Of a DNA stretch of 64,000 bases, positions 44,718-53,941 are shown in pieces. The notes under the pieces were generated by a model. That model was not told the origin of the DNA. It did not search any database and saw nothing but the letters and a program-made list of their open reading frames with translations. The number at the start of each line of letters is the position of its first letter. Position 1 is the first letter of the stretch. The stretch comes from Sphingobacterium sp. ML3W (GTDB lineage: Bacteria; Bacteroidota; Bacteroidia; Sphingobacteriales; Sphingobacteriaceae). The DNA is taken from the NCBI RefSeq assembly GCF_000747525.1, contig NZ_CP009278.1, forward strand, positions 1,922,001 through 1,986,000, written 5' to 3'. A program made the translations under genes and the position numbers.

Positions 44718-46613
44718 TTAATAACCAATAGTATACTTAGCTCCCAATGTATACCAAGTACCAGGCATTGGTACAGCTCCTGCCTCGATATACTTCACAT
44801 TAAATAGATTTTGCGCGTCGGCATAGAGGTTCAATTTGTCGAGTTGATGTGCAAAACGCAGATCTGAAATAAAATAAGATTTATAGGATAAACGTTCATT
44901 AAAGCGATTGGCAGTCGTTAGACTCCAAGCCATGTGGCTAATTGTAAAGTTTAGGTTTATTTGATTTCTAAGACTTTCAATAGCATATTTTGACACATTG
45001 TTTTCAGCGGTATTATCATTTATTTTGGGATGTAAGTAGCTATAACCCATTGTCGCATAATATTTCGTGTTCGAGTCCAGTGCATTCAGATTCACGCGGA
45101 AATTCACATTAAATCCTTGCACCTCATTGTTATCCATATTTTGTGGCTGCCAGGGTTCCGTGCTCTGGGAGCGCGTCCAATCGATAAAGTCAGTTATTGT
45201 TCGGTAGAAATAACCCGCTTGCGCAATGATATGGTTACTGGTATACTTTATAGCACCTTCAACTTGTCTGGCACGCTCAGCTTGTAATTGCGGATTCCCA
45301 ATATTAGCTGGTCTTTGATTTATATATAAGTCCGTAAACGATGGGATTCTTTGACTGGAACCAGCGTTAAAAATTAATTTCCAGTGATTATTGATATCAT
45401 AACCCAAATCTATACCAGGAAACATTTGCCAGCTGTAGTCACTGTTATAATTTAAGTAGGTTCCTAAATTTACAAATAAGTTGGGAATTGATTCCGTTTT
45501 GAACTCTAAATAACCACCATAATTCTCTCGATTATGTCTACCTATGTTTGAACTGTTAATATTTTCGAAACGACTTTCCATCCCAATACCAAATGAACCA
45601 AAGTTTTTCTCATAAGTGGCATTTAATTCGGCCATAAATGCGTTATTATAATGAAGGCTTCTGGCATTGTTTAAGTCATGCCTAAAATATTGATAGTCGT
45701 CTTCATTGTACCGATTAGAAATTCTTGGCGAAATGGTTAAGGCATTAGTTATTTTATGTTTGGACTGTACCGTTGCGAATGCTGTTTTAACCAATTCATA
45801 GGATTCCTTATCTCCTGGACTAGCATAGTAACCATTGGCACCAAATTGATTATCAATAAATCCAACAGATGTTGATATGTTATTTTGATCGTTTGGAGCA
45901 TAGCTTCCCTGATAGTATATTTTGTTGTTTCTCGAAGCGGTATTGTAGCGTTGACCATTGGAATCCTCATGCCCTAAATAGAGCTGTTGTTCAAGTTTTC
46001 CTACTTTATTTGTGATGCCAAGTTGAAATCCCTTTCCATAGTACTTTCCAGTATGTGTGTCTTCGCTATTTTGAAAAGAGCTACCGCCATATATTTGGGC
46101 ACTTACAAGATTATTTACCGCTTTTTTTGTGACAATATTAATAGCTCCTGTTAAACTATTAATTCCATAAATACGTGAAGCTGGCCCCTTGATAATTTCT
46201 ATCCTTTCTATTGCATCTGTAGGAATTGGTAGGTTAAGTGAATGATGGGCTGTCTGTGGATCTGATATTTTAGCTCCATTCAATAATATAAGTGTTTGTT
46301 CAAAGGATCCCCCGTCAATAGTTACATCTGCTTGTGAGCCAAATGGGCCTCTCTGGCGCACATCTACACCGTTGATGTAACTTAGCAGCTCATTAACGGA
46401 ACGTGCTGGTAGTCTCTTGATATCTTCCTGTGTTATAATCTGAATATTTCTAGTTTGTTTAGAAAAAGGAATCTGCAAACGATTTTGATTAATAATAACT
46501 TCACCTAAATTGGTGGTATCTTTTAATGTGGATGCTTGCCTCTCTGAAATTTGACTGAAAGCATAAGAATACCCGATTAATGATAATGTTAATAGTGTAA
46601 ATTTTTTATTCAT
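44718..46613 (-). CDS. BtuB-like TonB-dependent receptor
   Basis: Outer-membrane TonB-dependent transporter of 631 aa. Signal peptide at 1-20 (MNKKFTLLTLSLIGYSYAFS). There is no carboxypeptidase-like N-domain. The plug starts NLGEVIINQNRLQIPFSKQTRN, with SVNELLSYINGVDVRQRGPFG and ERIEIIKGPASRIYGINSLTGAINIVTKK. The barrel ends in Tyr (TLGAKYTIGY). The plug resembles the cobalamin receptor group (BtuB), so corrinoid or iron-chelate uptake is likely. There is no cobalamin riboswitch in the 86 bases upstream. Substrate not certain. Confidence 0.88.
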   Translation of the reverse strand: MNKKFTLLTLSLIGYSYAFSQISERQASTLKDTTNLGEVIINQNRLQIPFSKQTRNIQIITQEDIKRLPARSVNELLSYINGVDVRQRGPFGSQADVTIDGGSFEQTLILLNGAKISDPQTAHHSLNLPIPTDAIERIEIIKGPASRIYGINSLTGAINIVTKKAVNNLVSAQIYGGSSFQNSEDTHTGKYYGKGFQLGITNKVGKLEQQLYLGHEDSNGQRYNTASRNNKIYYQGSYAPNDQNNISTSVGFIDNQFGANGYYASPGDKESYELVKTAFATVQSKHKITNALTISPRISNRYNEDDYQYFRHDLNNARSLHYNNAFMAELNATYEKNFGSFGIGMESRFENINSSNIGRHNRENYGGYLEFKTESIPNLFVNLGTYLNYNSDYSWQMFPGIDLGYDINNHWKLIFNAGSSQRIPSFTDLYINQRPANIGNPQLQAERARQVEGAIKYTSNHIIAQAGYFYRTITDFIDWTRSQSTEPWQPQNMDNNEVQGFNVNFRVNLNALDSNTKYYATMGYSYLHPKINDNTAENNVSKYAIESLRNQINLNFTISHMAWSLTTANRFNERLSYKSYFISDLRFAHQLDKLNLYADAQNLFNVKYIEAGAVPMPGTWYTLGAKYTIGY

Positions 46614-46638
46614 TTGGCTTCTCTTAAAATTTATGGGA

Positions 46639-46646
46639 CAAAAGTA
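46639..46646 (-). promoter_or_regulatory. Candidate -7 element for the BtuB-like receptor
   Basis: Minus strand TACTTTTG, exact TAnnTTTG, 26 bases before the start codon; the same octamer precedes the other TonB receptor at 19860. Confidence 0.45.
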
Positions 46647-46699
46647 CTGTTGCCTATTTTAATTTTAAGGTGCCAGTTCTTATATAGGTAGTAGTCCGG

Positions 46700-47644
46700 T
46701 TAGAGTTGCCAATCTTCTCTACCCATATTTTTTTTATCCTTAGTGTCAATGGGCGATTCTTTTGATTTTACTTTTTCCACATTTTTGAGATTAGGTTGTC
46801 CAGCTTCTACCCATGCCGAATACCAAAATGAACCTACCTGTTGTATGGCGCTTGTCATTCTTTTTTCAACCATTCCATTGAGAGCAAGATGGTAGGCTTT
46901 AGCATATTCATCCGAATAAGTCCTAATCAGTATATTGTTTCGTTCAATAAAGCCATATTTTTGATATTTTGAAAAGGATTGGTCGAGCTTTTTCTCTATG
47001 ATCAAAACGGAATCAACTAATAGATTGCTTTGTTTGACGATATCCCAAGCTGTATTTAATGGGTCTTTTATAAAATGTGCCCGACCTTTTATAAAAGAGT
47101 ATTGACTCGCAAACATTTCGGGTAGACGACTTTCCCAGAAGGCGTGGATCCCAATTTGGTTGCTTAATTGTCCATTATAGTTTTTGGTTGTGTGTAAAGG
47201 GACATGCGCATCTCCGATGTAATGTCCCAGGTCTGCTGAAAATCGGATAATCTGCGTAACATTTTTGTTTTTAAATGCTTCTACCAATTTGTTGTAACTG
47301 AATGAAATCTGCCACGGAACGATGCCATTTAGCAATAGTTGTTTTTCTTGGTATTTTTCCTTGGCTTTTGACCAGTGTATAGGAATAGAGTCTATCGTAG
47401 GTTCTTCATAGTCATCGATGTCGATATAATGACGTGGTGATTCAAGGCTATCGATATAGCATCTTTTATCTGCATCTACCGCTTTTTCAGTAATTAAGAT
47501 AATATTTTTCTTATAGAAAGAGGCTAAAGTTGAAGGAAGGGTGTAAACAGCGTATTCATTTATTTTTTTATGGGCAAAGAATCCCCAAGAATTACATAGT
47601 AGAAAAATAAATGATAAAGAGATCATGATGAGTAATCTTTTCAT
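46700..47644 (-). CDS. Exported zinc phospholipase C / S1-P1 nuclease-like protein
   Basis: 314-aa secreted protein of the trinuclear-zinc fold shared by S1/P1 nuclease and phospholipase C. After a signal peptide (LLIMISLSFIFLLCNS) the mature N-terminus is WGFFAHKKINEY, giving the N-terminal Trp and His ligands. Other likely ligands are in PRHYIDIDDYE, SADLGHYIGDAHVPLHT and GIHAFWESRL. Whether it cuts phosphodiesters in lipid or nucleic acid is not clear. It is a single gene, probably periplasmic. The C-terminal tail is charged and looks disordered. Confidence 0.87.
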   Translation of the reverse strand: MKRLLIMISLSFIFLLCNSWGFFAHKKINEYAVYTLPSTLASFYKKNIILITEKAVDADKRCYIDSLESPRHYIDIDDYEEPTIDSIPIHWSKAKEKYQEKQLLLNGIVPWQISFSYNKLVEAFKNKNVTQIIRFSADLGHYIGDAHVPLHTTKNYNGQLSNQIGIHAFWESRLPEMFASQYSFIKGRAHFIKDPLNTAWDIVKQSNLLVDSVLIIEKKLDQSFSKYQKYGFIERNNILIRTYSDEYAKAYHLALNGMVEKRMTSAIQQVGSFWYSAWVEAGQPNLKNVEKVKSKESPIDTKDKKNMGREDWQL

Positions 47645-47792
47645 GTTTTTATAATTGGTTAATAGAAAGTAAGTTACGGAATATTCAGTAGAATCGAAGA
47701 GGTTTATTGAAATGAAATATAAAAAGCTAATCTAAATTTAACTTTAATGTCATCAAAAATTTTTATTTTGGCGATAAATAATCGCAAAGTTT

Positions 47793-48779
47793 ATGAAAAT
47801 ACTTTATGCGGTACAAGGTACTGGTAATGGCCACCTCAGTAGAGCGATGGATATTGTTCCTTGTCTACGTAATTTTGGAGAGGTTGATGTTTTAGTTAGT
47901 GGTATTCAGGCTGACTTAGTGCTACCTTTTGAGGTGAAATACCGACTACATGGTTTAAGTTTTATTTTTGGGAAATCGGGAGGTGTAGATCTGTGGAAAA
48001 CATTTATGAGCTCTACAGTCCGTAAATTCACACAAGAAATCAAATCTCTTCCGCTTGATCAATATGATTTAGTCATCAATGATTTTGAACCCATATCTGC
48101 TTGGGCAGCTCATATGAAGGAGCAACCCTGTATTGGTTTGAGCCATCAAATGGCTGCTTTGGATCCATCTAGTCCTAAACCTGACGAAACTGATATGTTA
48201 GGAAAGTTTATTATGAAAAACTATGCACCTTCCACCCATGCCTATGGTTTTCATTTTAAAAGTTATAATAAGAATATATTTACCCCTGTTATCCGTAATT
48301 CCGTTCGCGAATTGGAGGTGCATGACCATGGACACTATACGGTGTATTTACCAGCTTATGATGATGCACATCTCTTAAAACACTTAATGAAGTTCTCGGA
48401 TGTCAAGTGGCAGGTTTTTAGTAAACATAATTCGCGTGCTTTCGATATGAAAAATGTTTCGATAAGGCCCATTAACAATGATGCCTTTATTGCCAGCATG
48501 GCGAGCTCTTCAGGTGTCCTTTGTGGGGCAGGGTTTGAAACTCCCGCAGAAGCACTTTTCTTACAAAAGAAACTTTTGGTAGTTCCGATGAAAAATCAAT
48601 ATGAACAACATTTGAACGCTGCGGCATTGGAAGAGATGGGAGTTCCAGTAATTTCGAGTCTGAAACAAAAAAATATGCTGTCCATTGAAGCTTGGTTAAA
48701 TAGCAAATCTAGAGTTGCTATTGATTATAAAAACAATACTCAAGAAATTATTACTAATATTGTCACAAAACATACTTAA
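47793..48779 (+). CDS. Glycosyltransferase, MJ1255/GT28-like
   Basis: GT-B fold protein of 328 aa. The N-terminus MKILYAVQGTGNGHLSRAMDI carries the GxGHxxR motif typical of this group, and the C-terminal half has the donor-binding region GAGFETPAEALFLQKKLLVVPMKNQYEQHLNAAALEEMGV, much like MurG and the MJ1255/VC2487 group. No transmembrane helix is seen, so it is cytosolic or peripheral. Donor and acceptor are unknown. It lies 6 bases upstream of the FKBP gene. Confidence 0.88.
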   Translation: MKILYAVQGTGNGHLSRAMDIVPCLRNFGEVDVLVSGIQADLVLPFEVKYRLHGLSFIFGKSGGVDLWKTFMSSTVRKFTQEIKSLPLDQYDLVINDFEPISAWAAHMKEQPCIGLSHQMAALDPSSPKPDETDMLGKFIMKNYAPSTHAYGFHFKSYNKNIFTPVIRNSVRELEVHDHGHYTVYLPAYDDAHLLKHLMKFSDVKWQVFSKHNSRAFDMKNVSIRPINNDAFIASMASSSGVLCGAGFETPAEALFLQKKLLVVPMKNQYEQHLNAAALEEMGVPVISSLKQKNMLSIEAWLNSKSRVAIDYKNNTQEIITNIVTKHT

Positions 48780-48785
48780 AATTAT

Positions 48786-49496
48786 ATGAAATATATTGCT
48801 TTAGCATTATTGTCTTTGGCTACACTATCTGTATCTGCACAACAAAAAAAGAAAACTGTAAAAAAGAATACTACAACAGTCAAACCCTTATTAGCTACAA
48901 AAGCGGATTCGGTTTCATATGCATTTGGACGTGATATCGGAGGCTCTTTAAAAAGCTTAGGCATTACCAGTTGGAATAAAGAATTAATTGGTAAAGCATT
49001 AATAAGTGCACTTGATGATCAGAATTCACTGATTGAAGAAGATAAATTGCGCGATATTATCCAAGGTGCCGTTACTGATGCGAGAGATCAAAAAGAAAAA
49101 GAAAACCTTGCAAAAGAACTCGCTTTTTTTACTGAGAATGCTAAAAAAGCAGGAATGAAAAGTACGGAAGAAGGATTGCAATATGAAGTGTTAGTAGAAG
49201 GGAATGGTGATAAACCGAGTCGTGAGAATGAAGTAACAGTACACTATACAGGCACATTATTGGACGGTAAGAAATTTGATAGTTCACTGGATCGCAATGA
49301 ACCTTTGAAAATGAAATTGGATAGAGTGATAGAAGGTTGGAAAATAGGCGTACCATTAATGTCTAAGGGTGCAAAGTTTCGTTTTTACGTTCCAAGTAAA
49401 TTGGGGTATGGAAGTCAAAATATGGGAGCGATACCACCAAATAGTATTTTAGTTTTTGATATTGAGTTATTGGATTTCGTTCAAGATGCAATATAA
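48786..49496 (+). CDS. Exported FKBP-type peptidyl-prolyl isomerase (Mip/FkpA-like)
   Basis: 236-aa prolyl isomerase. Signal peptide (MKYIALALLSLATLSVSAQ), a basic stretch, an N-terminal helical dimerisation domain (about 40-120: VSYAFGRDIGGSLKSLGI, with the Mip-like DQNSLIEEDKLRDIIQ), and a C-terminal FKBP domain (about 130-235: VTVHYTGTLLDGKKFDSSLDR, VIEGWKIGVPLMSKGAKFRFYVPS, LGYGSQNMGAIPPNS). It assists folding of envelope proteins in the periplasm. Its end overlaps the next gene by 11 bases. Confidence 0.93.
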   Translation: MKYIALALLSLATLSVSAQQKKKTVKKNTTTVKPLLATKADSVSYAFGRDIGGSLKSLGITSWNKELIGKALISALDDQNSLIEEDKLRDIIQGAVTDARDQKEKENLAKELAFFTENAKKAGMKSTEEGLQYEVLVEGNGDKPSRENEVTVHYTGTLLDGKKFDSSLDRNEPLKMKLDRVIEGWKIGVPLMSKGAKFRFYVPSKLGYGSQNMGAIPPNSILVFDIELLDFVQDAI

Positions 49497-50391
49497 TAAA
49501 TTAGGTAAATCAGCAATAGAAGTTTCATCCATCGGTTTGGGTTGCATGTCTTTAAAGGGCAGTAAGCATAAGCAAGGTGTAGAAATCATCCGTAAAGCTT
49601 TTGACAGCGGTATCAATTTTTTTGATACTGCTGACTTATATGAAAAGGGATTTAATGAGATGTTGGTAGGTGAAGCATTACAAGATTTTAGGAAGCGTGT
49701 AGTTATATCAACTAAAGTTGGAAATAGTTGGCGAGCAGATGGAAACGGTTGGGATTGGAAAGCTTCTAAAAATTATATATTAAAAACTGTTGAATCTTCA
49801 TTATCGCGATTAAAGACCGATTATATTGATTTGTATCAGCTCCATGGTGGTACAATAGAAGATCCTATTGATGAAATTGTTGAAGCCTTTGAGTTGCTGG
49901 TAAGTGCTGGCAAAATTAGAGCCTATGGGCTATCGTCTATTCGTCCTAATGTTATTCGTCAATACGTTGCTAATTCTAATATCAGTGCTGTGATGATGCA
50001 GTACAGTTTATTGGATAGACGTCTAGAAGAAGAAATTGGGGATTATTTATTTGAAAACCAAATTTCTATTCTGGCTAGAGGTGCTATTGCTAAAGGCATG
50101 TTAATTAATAAATCAGCGGAAAGTTTTCTGCAATATAGTTCCAGCGAAGTACAGCATATCGTACGAAATCTCACTAGTTTTGTCAAAAGTCATCCTTGTA
50201 ATAACCTAACTGCAGCGTTATCTTTTGTGCTTTCGAATAAAACAGTTGCTTCCGCGTTATTGGGTATCAATACACCTGTACAATTATCTGAGCTTTTACA
50301 GATAAAAGATCAAGTTGCTCCTTTAAGTGAGTTAGAAAAATTAGAACTGATTAGCGGTGTCCGTGAATTGTATTTCACAGAACACCGGTAG
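49486..50391 (+). CDS. Aldo/keto reductase
   Basis: NADPH-dependent oxidoreductase of the AKR family, a TIM barrel. MQYNKLGKSAIEVSSIGLGCM opens the first strand, NFFDTADLYEKG carries the catalytic Asp and Tyr, KTVESSLSRLKTDYIDLYQLHGG follows with the active-site His, and the C-terminal TAALSFVLSNKTVASALLGINTP is the coenzyme region. I chose the internal ATG at 49486; the longer frame from 49456 would put ten extra residues over the FKBP coding end. The 11-base overlap with FKBP suggests translational coupling. The substrate is unknown. Confidence 0.92.
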   Translation: MQYNKLGKSAIEVSSIGLGCMSLKGSKHKQGVEIIRKAFDSGINFFDTADLYEKGFNEMLVGEALQDFRKRVVISTKVGNSWRADGNGWDWKASKNYILKTVESSLSRLKTDYIDLYQLHGGTIEDPIDEIVEAFELLVSAGKIRAYGLSSIRPNVIRQYVANSNISAVMMQYSLLDRRLEEEIGDYLFENQISILARGAIAKGMLINKSAESFLQYSSSEVQHIVRNLTSFVKSHPCNNLTAALSFVLSNKTVASALLGINTPVQLSELLQIKDQVAPLSELEKLELISGVRELYFTEHR

Positions 50392-50392
50392 T

Positions 50393-51136
50393 TTATGCAT
50401 TAAAATAAGTTTGTAAGATACGTTCTAAATCTTCTTTAGTATCCACGGCAATTGTTTCATGTTCTGTTTCTGCAGTTTGAATAACGTATCCATGCTCTAT
50501 CCAGCGCAATTGCTCTAAGGCTTCCGTCTCTTCCAAGCTACCCATAGGAAGTTTGGTTAATTCCGCCAAAATATCTGTCTTATACCCATATATCCCAACA
50601 TGTTTGAAATAGGTTTGTTGTGAGAGCCAATCTTTCTGCTCAAATCCTCTTAAATAAGGGATAGTTTGTCTTGAAAAATAGATTGCCTCACTGTGAATAT
50701 TACGAACTACTTTTGGAATATTGACGTTAAACAATTCGTCTGGTGTATGTATTTTTTTTACAAGTGTCGCTATCTGTGTTTCTGGTTTATTGAAGCAGGA
50801 TGCCAGTAATTCGATTTGCAATGGGTTGATAAATGGTTCATCTCCCTGTATATTGATAGCAATATCAAATCCATTCACTTTAGACACAACCTCTGCACAA
50901 CGATCAGTTCCCGACTGGTGAGTAGAGGAGGTCATCACTACATTTCCACCAAAGGATTGTACATGTTCTTCTATTCTGGAGTCATCAGTCGCTATGATAA
51001 CCTCTTGTAAGCAACTTGTGTTTTTAACTTGTTCATATACCCGTTGAATCATGGACTTGCCAGCAATATCAACTAGTGGTTTGCCCGGTAATCTTGAAGA
51101 GGCATACCGTGCAGGAATGATTCCGATTATTTTCAT
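50393..51136 (-). CDS. kdsB: 3-deoxy-manno-octulosonate cytidylyltransferase
   Basis: Activates KDO as CMP-KDO for lipopolysaccharide inner-core synthesis. Motifs: IIGIIPARYASSRLPGKPLVDIAGKSMIQRVYEQV, the nucleotidyltransferase P-loop (RYASSRLPGKPL), then ATDDSRIEEHVQSFGG, SGTDRCAEV, and INIQGDEPFI with the metal-binding aspartate. At 247 aa it has the usual length. Confirms a Gram-negative envelope. It is cytosolic, and its stop lies 1 base from the convergent aldo/keto reductase end. Confidence 0.96.
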   Translation of the reverse strand: MKIIGIIPARYASSRLPGKPLVDIAGKSMIQRVYEQVKNTSCLQEVIIATDDSRIEEHVQSFGGNVVMTSSTHQSGTDRCAEVVSKVNGFDIAINIQGDEPFINPLQIELLASCFNKPETQIATLVKKIHTPDELFNVNIPKVVRNIHSEAIYFSRQTIPYLRGFEQKDWLSQQTYFKHVGIYGYKTDILAELTKLPMGSLEETEALEQLRWIEHGYVIQTAETEHETIAVDTKEDLERILQTYFNA

Positions 51137-51191
51137 GGATTCTAATTATTTCATGAGCACGTCAGCTCGATTTTTTATCCTTTTTAAAAGT

Positions 51192-51220
51192 AAAGCCAGT
51201 CTTAAACTAAAACTGGCTTT
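51192..51220. terminator. Hairpin between the deoxynucleoside kinase and kdsB genes
   Basis: AAAGCCAGT/ACTGGCTTT (51192-51200 and 51212-51220) with an 11-base loop, lying after the kinase stop on the minus strand. The T-run is interrupted, so termination strength is uncertain. Confidence 0.5.
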
Positions 51221-51241
51221 AAAATATGATTAATCTTGAGA

Positions 51242-51856
51242 TTAGAGCAATCCAAATAATTTGGCTTCGATTTTTTCAACGATAGCTCCTAAATCTTCTG
51301 GATTTTTAGTGAAGTCTAAATTATCTTTATCCAGTACCAATAATTTACCTTCTTTATAGTTATCAATCCATTTATCGTACTTTTCATTCAATTTGGATAA
51401 ATAATCCAAACGAATGCCAGATTCATAATCACGTCCACGTACTTGAATATTATTAACTAGGGTAGGAACTGATGCCTTTAGATAAATCAATAAGTCTGGA
51501 GGTTTGATATAGTGTATTATACTCTGAAATATGTTGCTGTAGTTTTCAAAATCCCGCGCACTCATTAACCCCATATCATACAAGTTTTCCGCAAAGATGT
51601 AAGCATCTTCGTAAATTGTACGATCTTGAATCATATCAATATTAGTCTTTTGCAATTCAACAATTTGTCTAAAACGACTATTTAAGAAAAATATCTGCAA
51701 ATTAAATGACCAACGTTTCATATCAGCATAAAAATCTTCCAGATAAGGGTTATTATCCACTGCCTCAAATTGAGGTTCATACTTAAAATGATCCGCTAAT
51801 AATTTTGTTAGGGTTGTCTTTCCTGCACCAATATTTCCGACAATTGCAATATGCAT
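51242..51856 (-). CDS. Deoxynucleoside kinase
   Basis: 204-aa kinase of the deoxyadenosine/deoxycytidine/deoxyguanosine group, phosphorylating salvaged deoxynucleosides. The P-loop is GNIGAGKTTL (7-16), with EAVDNNPYLEDFYADMKRWSFNLQIFFLNSRFRQ carrying the catalytic Glu region, and IQDRTIYEDAYIFAENLY (the DRS-like Asp-Arg motif). The lid region GRDYESGIRLDYLSKLNEKYDKWI fits. The precise nucleoside is not predictable. It lies 17 bases downstream of trpS on the same strand. Confidence 0.9.
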   Translation of the reverse strand: MHIAIVGNIGAGKTTLTKLLADHFKYEPQFEAVDNNPYLEDFYADMKRWSFNLQIFFLNSRFRQIVELQKTNIDMIQDRTIYEDAYIFAENLYDMGLMSARDFENYSNIFQSIIHYIKPPDLLIYLKASVPTLVNNIQVRGRDYESGIRLDYLSKLNEKYDKWIDNYKEGKLLVLDKDNLDFTKNPEDLGAIVEKIEAKLFGLL

Positions 51857-51873
51857 GTTTTTGGGTTTAATTT

Positions 51874-52872
51874 TTAATAAAATCTTCTAATACCAATAAT
51901 CTCACGAACCTCTTTCAATGTTTTTCGAGCAGATTCGCTTGCTTTTTCTGCACCTAACTTGGCAACTTTAGCGATGTAAGCATCATCGTTCGATATATCT
52001 TCGATGCGTGAACGTACGGGCTCAGTAGCATTAACCATATCTTCTGCTAATTGTTTCTTAAAGTCACCATAACGAATTGCACAATTATTATATAGCTCTT
52101 CAAAATGTTGTAAAGTATCTGGAGTGGAAACGACTTTCATCAAATCAAAAAGGTTTTGGATAGAATCTGGCTTAGGCTGGTTCATTTCTGTAGGTCCTGA
52201 ATCAGATACTGCACGCATCACTTTTTTACGAATAACAGCAGCGCTATCAGACAAATATATACAATCTGCCTCACCATTAGATTTACCCATTTTACCTTGT
52301 CCCGCTAAACCAGGTATTTTCACTAATTTATCTGAGTATGAAAAAGCAAAAGATTCTTTAAAATAATCTACATCGTACAGACGATTGAAGCGATTACCAA
52401 ATGTTCTTGTCATTTCCAGATGCTGCTCTTGATCTTTTCCAACAGGGACCTTAGTACCATGATGAATTAAGATATCACAAGCCATCAAAACAGGGTATGT
52501 TAGTAGTCCTGCATTGACATTATCTGGGTTGCTGCGCACTTTATCTTTAAAAGCAGTTGCTCGCTCAAGTTCACCTAGATAAGCATTCATGTTCATATAT
52601 AAGTATAATTCTGCAACTTCAGGCACATCAGATTGCACGTAGATCGTAGATTTCTCAGGATCTATCCCAGCTGCGAGATATTCAACTATCACTTGACGAA
52701 CAGTGCTTTGAAGGCCATGAGGAGTCGGGTGAGTCGTTAAAGAATGTAAATCGGCAATGAAGAAATAGCAATTATATTCATTTTGCATTTTCACAAAATT
52801 GCTTAATGCGCCGTAATAGTTTCCTAAATGTAATTTTCCGGTACTTCTGATACCACTGACAACAGTTTCCAT
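51874..52872 (-). CDS. trpS: Tryptophanyl-tRNA synthetase
   Basis: Charges tRNA-Trp; class I synthetase of 332 aa. The HIGH motif appears as GKLHLGNYYGAL near residue 12; the KMSKS motif as KMGKSNGEAD near 195. PVGKDQEQHLEMTRTFGNRFN is a conserved catalytic block. Length matches the bacterial type. It is a single gene or lies with the kinase downstream; a -7-like TAAATTCG (minus strand, 52881-52888) precedes it by 9 bases. Confidence 0.97.
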   Translation of the reverse strand: METVVSGIRSTGKLHLGNYYGALSNFVKMQNEYNCYFFIADLHSLTTHPTPHGLQSTVRQVIVEYLAAGIDPEKSTIYVQSDVPEVAELYLYMNMNAYLGELERATAFKDKVRSNPDNVNAGLLTYPVLMACDILIHHGTKVPVGKDQEQHLEMTRTFGNRFNRLYDVDYFKESFAFSYSDKLVKIPGLAGQGKMGKSNGEADCIYLSDSAAVIRKKVMRAVSDSGPTEMNQPKPDSIQNLFDLMKVVSTPDTLQHFEELYNNCAIRYGDFKKQLAEDMVNATEPVRSRIEDISNDDAYIAKVAKLGAEKASESARKTLKEVREIIGIRRFY

Positions 52873-52981
52873 ATTGCTTGCGAATTTAAGGATAAATTCC
52901 TTAAATATGGTTCAACGAACTTTTTCTTTTTTTTGCCCCTATAATTTTATGCTATGTCATGTTCAATTGAGAATATAGCAT

Positions 52982-53941
52982 TTAATCATTTACTAGGCGA
53001 AACAATAGATCAGCAGCTAATTTTGCGGTACGATTGTCACAATCGTATTCAGGATTAAGCTCGGCAATATCGATGCTGACTAATTTATTTGATGAAATAA
53101 TAAAGTGAAATATTTCAAGAAAAAAAGCATCTGGAACGATACCATTAAAAGCAACTGCGCTTACTCCTGGAGCATAGCATGCGGCAAATACGTCCAAATC
53201 GATTGTAAGGTAGAGATGATCGATTGAATCGATAAATGATTTAATTTTTTTCTTGATTCTAATCCGATTGGCAATTTGAAAATCTTGAGCCTCTATCCAG
53301 GTAATTTGATGGTCTCGTGCCGTATCAAATAAGATTTTTGTATTACTGATTTTTTGTATTCCAATAGGTAGGTATCTGATGTTTTTTTCTAGTAGAGCAA
53401 TTTGATAGAATCCAGTTCCCGATGTAGCAATTTGCTGTTGCGGTTTACGCATATCAAAATGAGCATCAAAATTTAGAATACCAATTGATTTGTTATAATT
53501 TGCTTTGAGCCCTAGGTAATGGCCAAAGGTAATCTCATGACCACCACCTAGTACTATTGGAAATCCTCCACGCTTTAGAATCAGATGGATGATAAAGCCT
53601 AGCGATTCTTGTGCCGCTTCCAATTGTTCATTTTTACAATTAACTGTGCCAGCATCGATTATTTTAGTATTTTCACCACTAAAGACAGGGAGATTTGCAA
53701 GAGTCTTTTTTAAAACTTCAGGGCCTTTTTTAGCTCCTGCTCTGCCATGATTTCTCTTGACACCTTCGTCACACGCGAAGCCAAGGAGTATGAAATAGCC
53801 ACTCAGGTCTTTATTATCTTTTAAATCAATACATTTTATTATTTGATGCCAGCGCAAATGATCATCCGTTGTACCATCTACTCGTCCTTTCCAGATTTGT
53901 GGACTTGCTGCTTCGTAGTATTCCCAATGCTTAATTTCCAT
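52982..53941 (-). CDS. hutG: Formimidoylglutamase (arginase family)
   Basis: Last step of histidine degradation: N-formimino-glutamate plus water to glutamate and formamide. It has the arginase-fold di-manganese ligands: GGGHEITFGHY (His), FDAHFDMR (Asp-x-His-x-Asp) and IDLDVFAACYAPGVSA (Asp-x-Asp). At 319 aa it is the normal size. It is the last gene of the hut operon, overlapping hutU by 11 bases. The arginase-family HutG means the route yields formamide, not the formyl-glutamate of the HutF/HutG2 pathway. Confidence 0.92.
   Translation of the reverse strand: MEIKHWEYYEAASPQIWKGRVDGTTDDHLRWHQIIKCIDLKDNKDLSGYFILLGFACDEGVKRNHGRAGAKKGPEVLKKTLANLPVFSGENTKIIDAGTVNCKNEQLEAAQESLGFIIHLILKRGGFPIVLGGGHEITFGHYLGLKANYNKSIGILNFDAHFDMRKPQQQIATSGTGFYQIALLEKNIRYLPIGIQKISNTKILFDTARDHQITWIEAQDFQIANRIRIKKKIKSFIDSIDHLYLTIDLDVFAACYAPGVSAVAFNGIVPDAFFLEIFHFIISSNKLVSIDIAELNPEYDCDNRTAKLAADLLFRLVND

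Noticed and set aside
46614-46699. Cobalamin riboswitch before the BtuB-like receptor
   Set aside because: Only 86 bases are available and the B12 box is absent.
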